A stretch of 64,000 bases of DNA, from contig NZ_SKCI01000002.1 of NCBI RefSeq assembly GCF_005434965.1, forward strand, positions 926,001-990,000, written 5' to 3'. Origin of the DNA: Marimonas lutisalis (GTDB lineage Bacteria; Pseudomonadota; Alphaproteobacteria; Rhodobacterales; Rhodobacteraceae). The notes under the pieces were generated by a model. That model was not told the origin of the DNA, searched no databases, and worked only from the letters and a program-made list of their open reading frames with translations. A program made the translations under genes and the position numbers. Below, in pieces: positions 60,397 through 64,000 of this stretch. The first letter of the stretch is position 1. Each line of letters begins with the position of its first letter.

Positions 60397-62592
60397 ATGG
60401 CCGGAGGCGACGCGGCACGGGACAGTCAGCGGACGGCCCTGGTGGCGGCCTGGACGTTTCTGTCGCGGACCTACCTGATCCCGCTTGCGGGCATTTGCCT
60501 GGCGCATTCGCCCTGGGTGGGGCTGGGCCTTTGGGGCGTGCTTGCGCAACAGCCGCAACTGGCGCTGGCGGGGGTTCTGGCGCTGACGGGGATCGAGCTT
60601 CTTTCGCTCTGGTTGGTCCGGATTTCGGAGGCAGGCGAGCTGGGGGTTGCCGACCGGGCGAACGGGTTGCTGAGCGCGTTGGCCGGCGCCTGGTTGTTTG
60701 TCCCGGCCGAATTGTCGCCGGGTGTGAAGGGCCCGATGATCGCGGCGGTGGTGCTTGGGGGCGTATTGCTGACTTTCCTTGCCCGGGATCTTCTGGAGAA
60801 GCGTCGCCTGCCGGCCCTTGTCTGGCCTTATTGCGTGATCGCCGTGATCGTTTTCACGCTTTTCCCGCAGGCCTCGGCGCGGTCGCTGGAGTATTTCCAT
60901 TGGCCGTTGATGCAGATCGAGGCGCTGGCCGACCTGCCGGAGGTGTTCCTGCGCTCGATGGGGGTTTTCCTGTTCTCGCCCTGGCCCTTGTCCGGCGCGC
61001 TGATTGCCGCTGTGCTGTTCCTGTGGTCGCCGGCGTTGTTCCTGGCGGGGATCACGGGCTGGGTGGCGGGCATCGCGGTGTCGTCGCTTATGGTGGCGGC
61101 GGGGGCGCAGGTGTTCTGGGCCGCGGCGTCCTACAACTTCTTCCTGTCGGGCGCGGCGCTGGGCGCGGTGTTTTTCGTGCCCGGGTTCAGGGGGCTGTTC
61201 TACGCGGTGATCGGGGGCGCGGTTGCGGCGCTGATCGCGGGATGGTTGCAGATCATCCTCGACTACAGCGCGGTATCGTTTCTGCCGATTTCCTTTGCGG
61301 TCACGCTTTATGCCGGGCTTCTGGTTCTGGCCGCGCCGCCCTTTGGGGCGCTTCAGGACCGGATCGAGACCTGGGCCGGCACGCCCGAGGACAACCTGGT
61401 GGCGCGCGACTGGCTGCGGGCGCGGTGGGGGCGTGCAGGCACGCCGATCGCGGGGGTGCCGATGCAGGGCGCGCTGGAAATCACCCAGGGGTTCGCAGGT
61501 GCGCTGTCGCATCGCGGGGCATGGCGCCATGCGCTGGACTTCCAACGCCCGGTGCCGTTCGGGGGAAGCGAGGAGATGCGCCCTTCGCTGTGGGGCGAGG
61601 CGGTCTATGCGCCGGTGGAGGGCGTGGTCACGGGCGTGAAGGCGGACGTGATCGACAACGCCCTGGGCGCGGTCAATTTTGCCGACAACTGGGGTAACCA
61701 TGTCATCATGAAAACCCCTTCGGGCGAGCACGTGATGACGGCGCACCTGATGCAGGGCACCGTCGCGGTGGCGCCGGGCCAAAGCGTGGGGTTCGCCACC
61801 CAGATCGGGTTGGCCGGGAATTCGGGGCGATCGGCGGTTCCGCACCTGCATCTGCACGCCCAGAAAGGTGAAGAGGCGGGCGCACCGACACGCGATTTCC
61901 TGCTGGCCAATTTCTTCGCCTGCGATCGCAGCACGCTTTTGCCAGTCGAATGGCATGCCTCGGGTCACGTGGCCGAGGGGGCGGTCGTCATGGCGGCGGC
62001 GGCCAATCCGTTTGTGCGCAACATCCTGGCCGGGATGCTTCCGGGGCGGGGGATCTGGACGGTATCCGTGCCGGATCGCTTGCCTTCCGTGCATGGTGCC
62101 GGCGGGCCGATCGTGGTCGAGACGGCGTTGCAGGAGAACGGGCAATACATGTTCCGGCAGGCGCAGGGCGACTGGATGTCGGCGGCGCTCGAGTTCGACG
62201 GGTTGCGGGTGACGGGGCTGGGGGCGACGTCCTACAGCCTGGTATCGCTGCTGGCGGTGGGGCTGGCGACGGTGCCCTATGCCGCCTATCCCGGGCTGGC
62301 ATGGCAGGACTGGTTGCCACGCGCCTATCCGACGGCGACGCTGAAATACCTTTATCGACAGTTCACGACGCGAAGGTTGCGGTTGACCCGGCTGGAGATG
62401 CGCTGCGAGGCGGTCGGCGAGCTGGCGGGGGCCGTGACCATCCTGTCGCGCCCAATGCCCCGCCCCGGGGATTTGCCGCGATCCTGTGCGCTGACCATCG
62501 CGCCGCGGCGTGGCCCGGTGAAGCTGGTTGTGGAGGACGAGGCCGGGACGCGGGTGTATGAACAGATATCGTTCGAGCCGCACGAGACATGA
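60397..62592 (+). CDS. Urea transporter-like membrane domain fused to an M23 metallopeptidase
   Basis: The 731-residue protein starts one base after the decarboxylase stop. Residues 1-320 hold about ten membrane helices with blocks resembling urea transporters: FLRSMGVFLFSPWPLSGALI, SYNFFLSGAALGAVFF and SFLPISFAVTLYAGLLVLAA. Residues about 365-500 are an M23 (LytM) domain with the zinc ligands in RHALDFQ (His, Asp; near 376), GEHVMTAHLMQG and HLHLH (near 482). The last 230 residues are unassigned, with beta-rich segments and no further TM except possibly near 610. The peptidase should face the periplasm and cut peptide cross-links or a peptide product. I am confident of M23, moderately of the urea-channel resemblance. 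Confidence 0.78.
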   Translation: MAGGDAARDSQRTALVAAWTFLSRTYLIPLAGICLAHSPWVGLGLWGVLAQQPQLALAGVLALTGIELLSLWLVRISEAGELGVADRANGLLSALAGAWLFVPAELSPGVKGPMIAAVVLGGVLLTFLARDLLEKRRLPALVWPYCVIAVIVFTLFPQASARSLEYFHWPLMQIEALADLPEVFLRSMGVFLFSPWPLSGALIAAVLFLWSPALFLAGITGWVAGIAVSSLMVAAGAQVFWAAASYNFFLSGAALGAVFFVPGFRGLFYAVIGGAVAALIAGWLQIILDYSAVSFLPISFAVTLYAGLLVLAAPPFGALQDRIETWAGTPEDNLVARDWLRARWGRAGTPIAGVPMQGALEITQGFAGALSHRGAWRHALDFQRPVPFGGSEEMRPSLWGEAVYAPVEGVVTGVKADVIDNALGAVNFADNWGNHVIMKTPSGEHVMTAHLMQGTVAVAPGQSVGFATQIGLAGNSGRSAVPHLHLHAQKGEEAGAPTRDFLLANFFACDRSTLLPVEWHASGHVAEGAVVMAAAANPFVRNILAGMLPGRGIWTVSVPDRLPSVHGAGGPIVVETALQENGQYMFRQAQGDWMSAALEFDGLRVTGLGATSYSLVSLLAVGLATVPYAAYPGLAWQDWLPRAYPTATLKYLYRQFTTRRLRLTRLEMRCEAVGELAGAVTILSRPMPRPGDLPRSCALTIAPRRGPVKLVVEDEAGTRVYEQISFEPHET

Positions 62593-62710
62593 CGGGCAGA
62601 CAGGAGATGCATCGCCGGGCAGGCCGAAGAATTTGTTCTGGCGCAAGGCAGGGGTCTGCAAAGGCGCGCTAACAAGAGGGCATGGGTTTGATCGAAGGAA
62701 GGAAGGTTTC

Positions 62711-63292
62711 ATGAAACTGCAGTCTGCCGTGCTGGCCGTGTTTCTTGTCGTGGCGCCCGCTGTGGCACAGGCCGATACGATCGTGAAATGCGTGCAGCAG
62801 GGGCTGAAGGAGGCCGGTTTCAACCCGCGGGGCATTGACGGCGTTATCGGTGAAAACACCCTGGACGCTGCGCAAGAGTGGGCGGAGAAGACCAGTGCCG
62901 GGCTGCCCGATCTGACCGAGGAGACCACGCCGCGCTGGTGCGCGGCCCTCGTCGCGGCGAATGAGGCGGTTCCGGAGCCCGCGCCGGAAACGGGGCAGTA
63001 TTGCATCTGGTTCGAGGATATCCTGAGCGGCGTCTGGCTGGACCCCGACGGAAAGCCGCTGCTTGGCTTCCGGCTGGCCGCGCAGCAGGACGGCGCGGGA
63101 TGCTATGCTTGGCTGAATACGGTGCCGGACTGGCAGATCGTCGAGACCGGATTGCAGATCCTGCGGATCACGCGGGATGGGTCCAAATGGACCTCGGGGG
63201 ACGAGGAAAACGGGCTTTTCGCCGACCGGGAAAGCCGACGGGCCCGATACATTGTCAGCGGGTTCGTCACCGATGGGGTGCTGATCGACTAG
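62711..63292 (+). CDS. Secreted protein with peptidoglycan-binding-like N-terminal region
   Basis: The 193-residue product has a Sec signal (MKLQSAVLAVFLVVAPAVAQ, then A). Residues 24-60 (IVKCVQQGLKEAGFNPRGID then GVIGENTLDAAQEW) follow the PG_binding_1 pattern of a short three-helix domain that binds peptidoglycan. The C-terminal 100 residues contain two Cys and many Trp and look beta-rich, without a family I know. GGAAGG precedes ATG 62711. It follows the M23 fusion by 118 bases in the same direction, so it could be the fifth gene of the cassette and contact the same wall substrate; independent transcription is equally possible. Confidence 0.75.
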   Translation: MKLQSAVLAVFLVVAPAVAQADTIVKCVQQGLKEAGFNPRGIDGVIGENTLDAAQEWAEKTSAGLPDLTEETTPRWCAALVAANEAVPEPAPETGQYCIWFEDILSGVWLDPDGKPLLGFRLAAQQDGAGCYAWLNTVPDWQIVETGLQILRITRDGSKWTSGDEENGLFADRESRRARYIVSGFVTDGVLID

Positions 63293-63447
63293 GGCGTGGT
63301 GCGGCGTGAGCGGGGTACGGAGCGCAGAGGGTTCACCCGTATTTGACTGCCGGTGGGATCAAACAGATATTGCTATTCCCGAAACCTGCTTTACGTTCAG
63401 TCCATTGCCCGGCGCGGTGATCCGCGCAGCCATGGAAGCCGCATACA

Positions 63448-64000
63448 ATGTCCCTATGGAAGCAGTTGCTCGTCGTGATCCTGTTGGCTGCCCTGGCCAA
63501 TGGAGGATACGAGGGATACCAGCGTTACGTTGCCCCCGCCGAGACGGAGCAGGCCAGTAGCGGGCGCCGGGCGCCCGGTCCGGCGCCGGTCGAGGTGGCG
63601 ATTGCCGAGACCCGCAGTTTGCGCGAGATCATCGAGGCCGTGGGCACGACGCGCGCGCGCCAATCGGTGGATATCGTGCCCGAGGCCAGCGGGCGGATCG
63701 AAGAGGTGGCCATTACCCCCGGTCAGCGGGTTGAAAAGGGCGCCGTCCTGGTGCGGTTGGATGATGCCGTGGCCCGGGCCGATCTGGACGAAGCCAATGC
63801 ACGTCTGATCGAGCGCGAGCGGGCATTGGAACGGGTGACGCAGTTGCGCGGCTCGAACGCGGTGGCCGAGGCGACGCTGGAGGAGGCCGTCGCGCGGCTG
63901 GCCGAGGCGCGCGCCCAACTGGACCGGGCCGAGCAGCGGCTGGCCGAGCGCACCATACGCGCGCCGTTTTCCGGCACCGTGGGCCTGGCCGAGGTCGACC
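63448..64000 (+). CDS. RND efflux periplasmic adaptor (HlyD/MFP family), 3'-truncated
   Basis: An open frame from ATG 63448 runs off the window end after 184 codons. It begins MSLWKQLLVVILLAALANGG, a signal anchor, followed by a Pro-rich linker. The lipoyl-like half-motif ARQSVDIVPEASGRIEEVAI, then GQRVEKGAVLVRLDD is near residue 75, and a coiled-coil hairpin follows (ADLDEANARLIERERALERV, AEATLEEAVARLAEARAQLD), leading to TIRAPFSGTVG. This is the standard order in adaptors of tripartite pumps. The RND pump gene presumably follows outside the window. The small ORF calls in other frames here are shadows. Confidence 0.85.
   Translation, partial: MSLWKQLLVVILLAALANGGYEGYQRYVAPAETEQASSGRRAPGPAPVEVAIAETRSLREIIEAVGTTRARQSVDIVPEASGRIEEVAITPGQRVEKGAVLVRLDDAVARADLDEANARLIERERALERVTQLRGSNAVAEATLEEAVARLAEARAQLDRAEQRLAERTIRAPFSGTVGLAEVD

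Noticed and set aside
60268-63006. 912-codon open frame on the - strand across the cassette end
   Set aside because: The translation is Arg/Pro/His-rich with no domain, and it crosses three real genes on the other strand. It is a shadow of GC-biased codons.
1-64000. CRISPR array, prophage or insertion sequence
   Set aside because: I saw no regularly spaced direct repeats, integrase, transposase, terminal repeats or phage structural genes anywhere in the window.

Overview
The window is 64 kb of GC-rich chromosome from an alphaproteobacterium. The protein repertoire (short B12-dependent NrdJ, DUF1489 protein, TAXI-TRAP transporter, CuyA and HpsN-like sulfonate enzymes, Hint-domain protein) points to Rhodobacteraceae, probably the Roseobacter group; this is inference from protein resemblance, no search was run. 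There is no sign of a prophage, insertion sequence or CRISPR array. Genes are dense, often joined by ATGA overlaps, and there is one tRNA-Leu(UAA).

Layout. 1-9.1 kb: a DUF1489 fragment, a D-aminoacylase-like amidohydrolase, nrdJ, a Hint-domain protein, rpsD, then a coupled hisC / tyrA-type dehydrogenase / extensin-like operon. 9.1-14.6 kb: putA with a divergent Lrp-type regulator (likely PutR), a secreted TPR protein and a small membrane protein. 14.7-21.7 kb: tRNA-Leu, then a TAXI-TRAP transporter with its UspA partner, an RpiR regulator and a class III aminotransferase. 21.7-28.8 kb: cbbR and a form IA (green-like) RuBisCO operon cbbL-cbbS-cbbQ-cbbO plus two small unknown genes; no other Calvin-cycle gene is present.

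28.8-38.2 kb: an aromatic catabolic block. A MarR gene diverges from gentisate dioxygenase, a fumarylpyruvate hydrolase-type enzyme and a 3-hydroxybenzoate 6-hydroxylase-like flavoprotein. An hca/cou-like phenylpropanoid set follows (crotonase, MarR, feruloyl-CoA synthase-like ligase, amidohydrolase, acyl-CoA dehydrogenase). Together they could take a hydroxycinnamate to gentisate and on to fumarate and pyruvate, although no maleylpyruvate isomerase is visible. 38.4-47.7 kb: an MmgE/PrpD protein, a TauT-type ABC transporter whose permease carries an Ig-like insertion, L-cysteate sulfo-lyase (CuyA), an HpsN-like dehydrogenase and an AtuA-family protein, suggesting C3-sulfonate use.

48.1-54.5 kb: a surface-polysaccharide pair (GH-like/deacetylase/GT2 fusion and a DUF3131 protein), then a lipoprotein gene broken by an in-frame TAA. 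54.7-64 kb: a secreted hydrolase, an orphan peptide-type solute-binding protein, and divergent from it a tightly coupled four-gene cassette: PqqD-like RRE protein, ATP-grasp ligase, fold-III PLP decarboxylase and a urea-channel-like membrane domain fused to an M23 peptidase. I do not recognise this cassette and regard it as the best candidate for an undescribed system. A peptidoglycan-binding-like secreted protein and the start of an RND periplasmic adaptor close the window.

Many gaps hold perfect GC-rich hairpins, and two kinds of short dispersed intergenic repeat occur.
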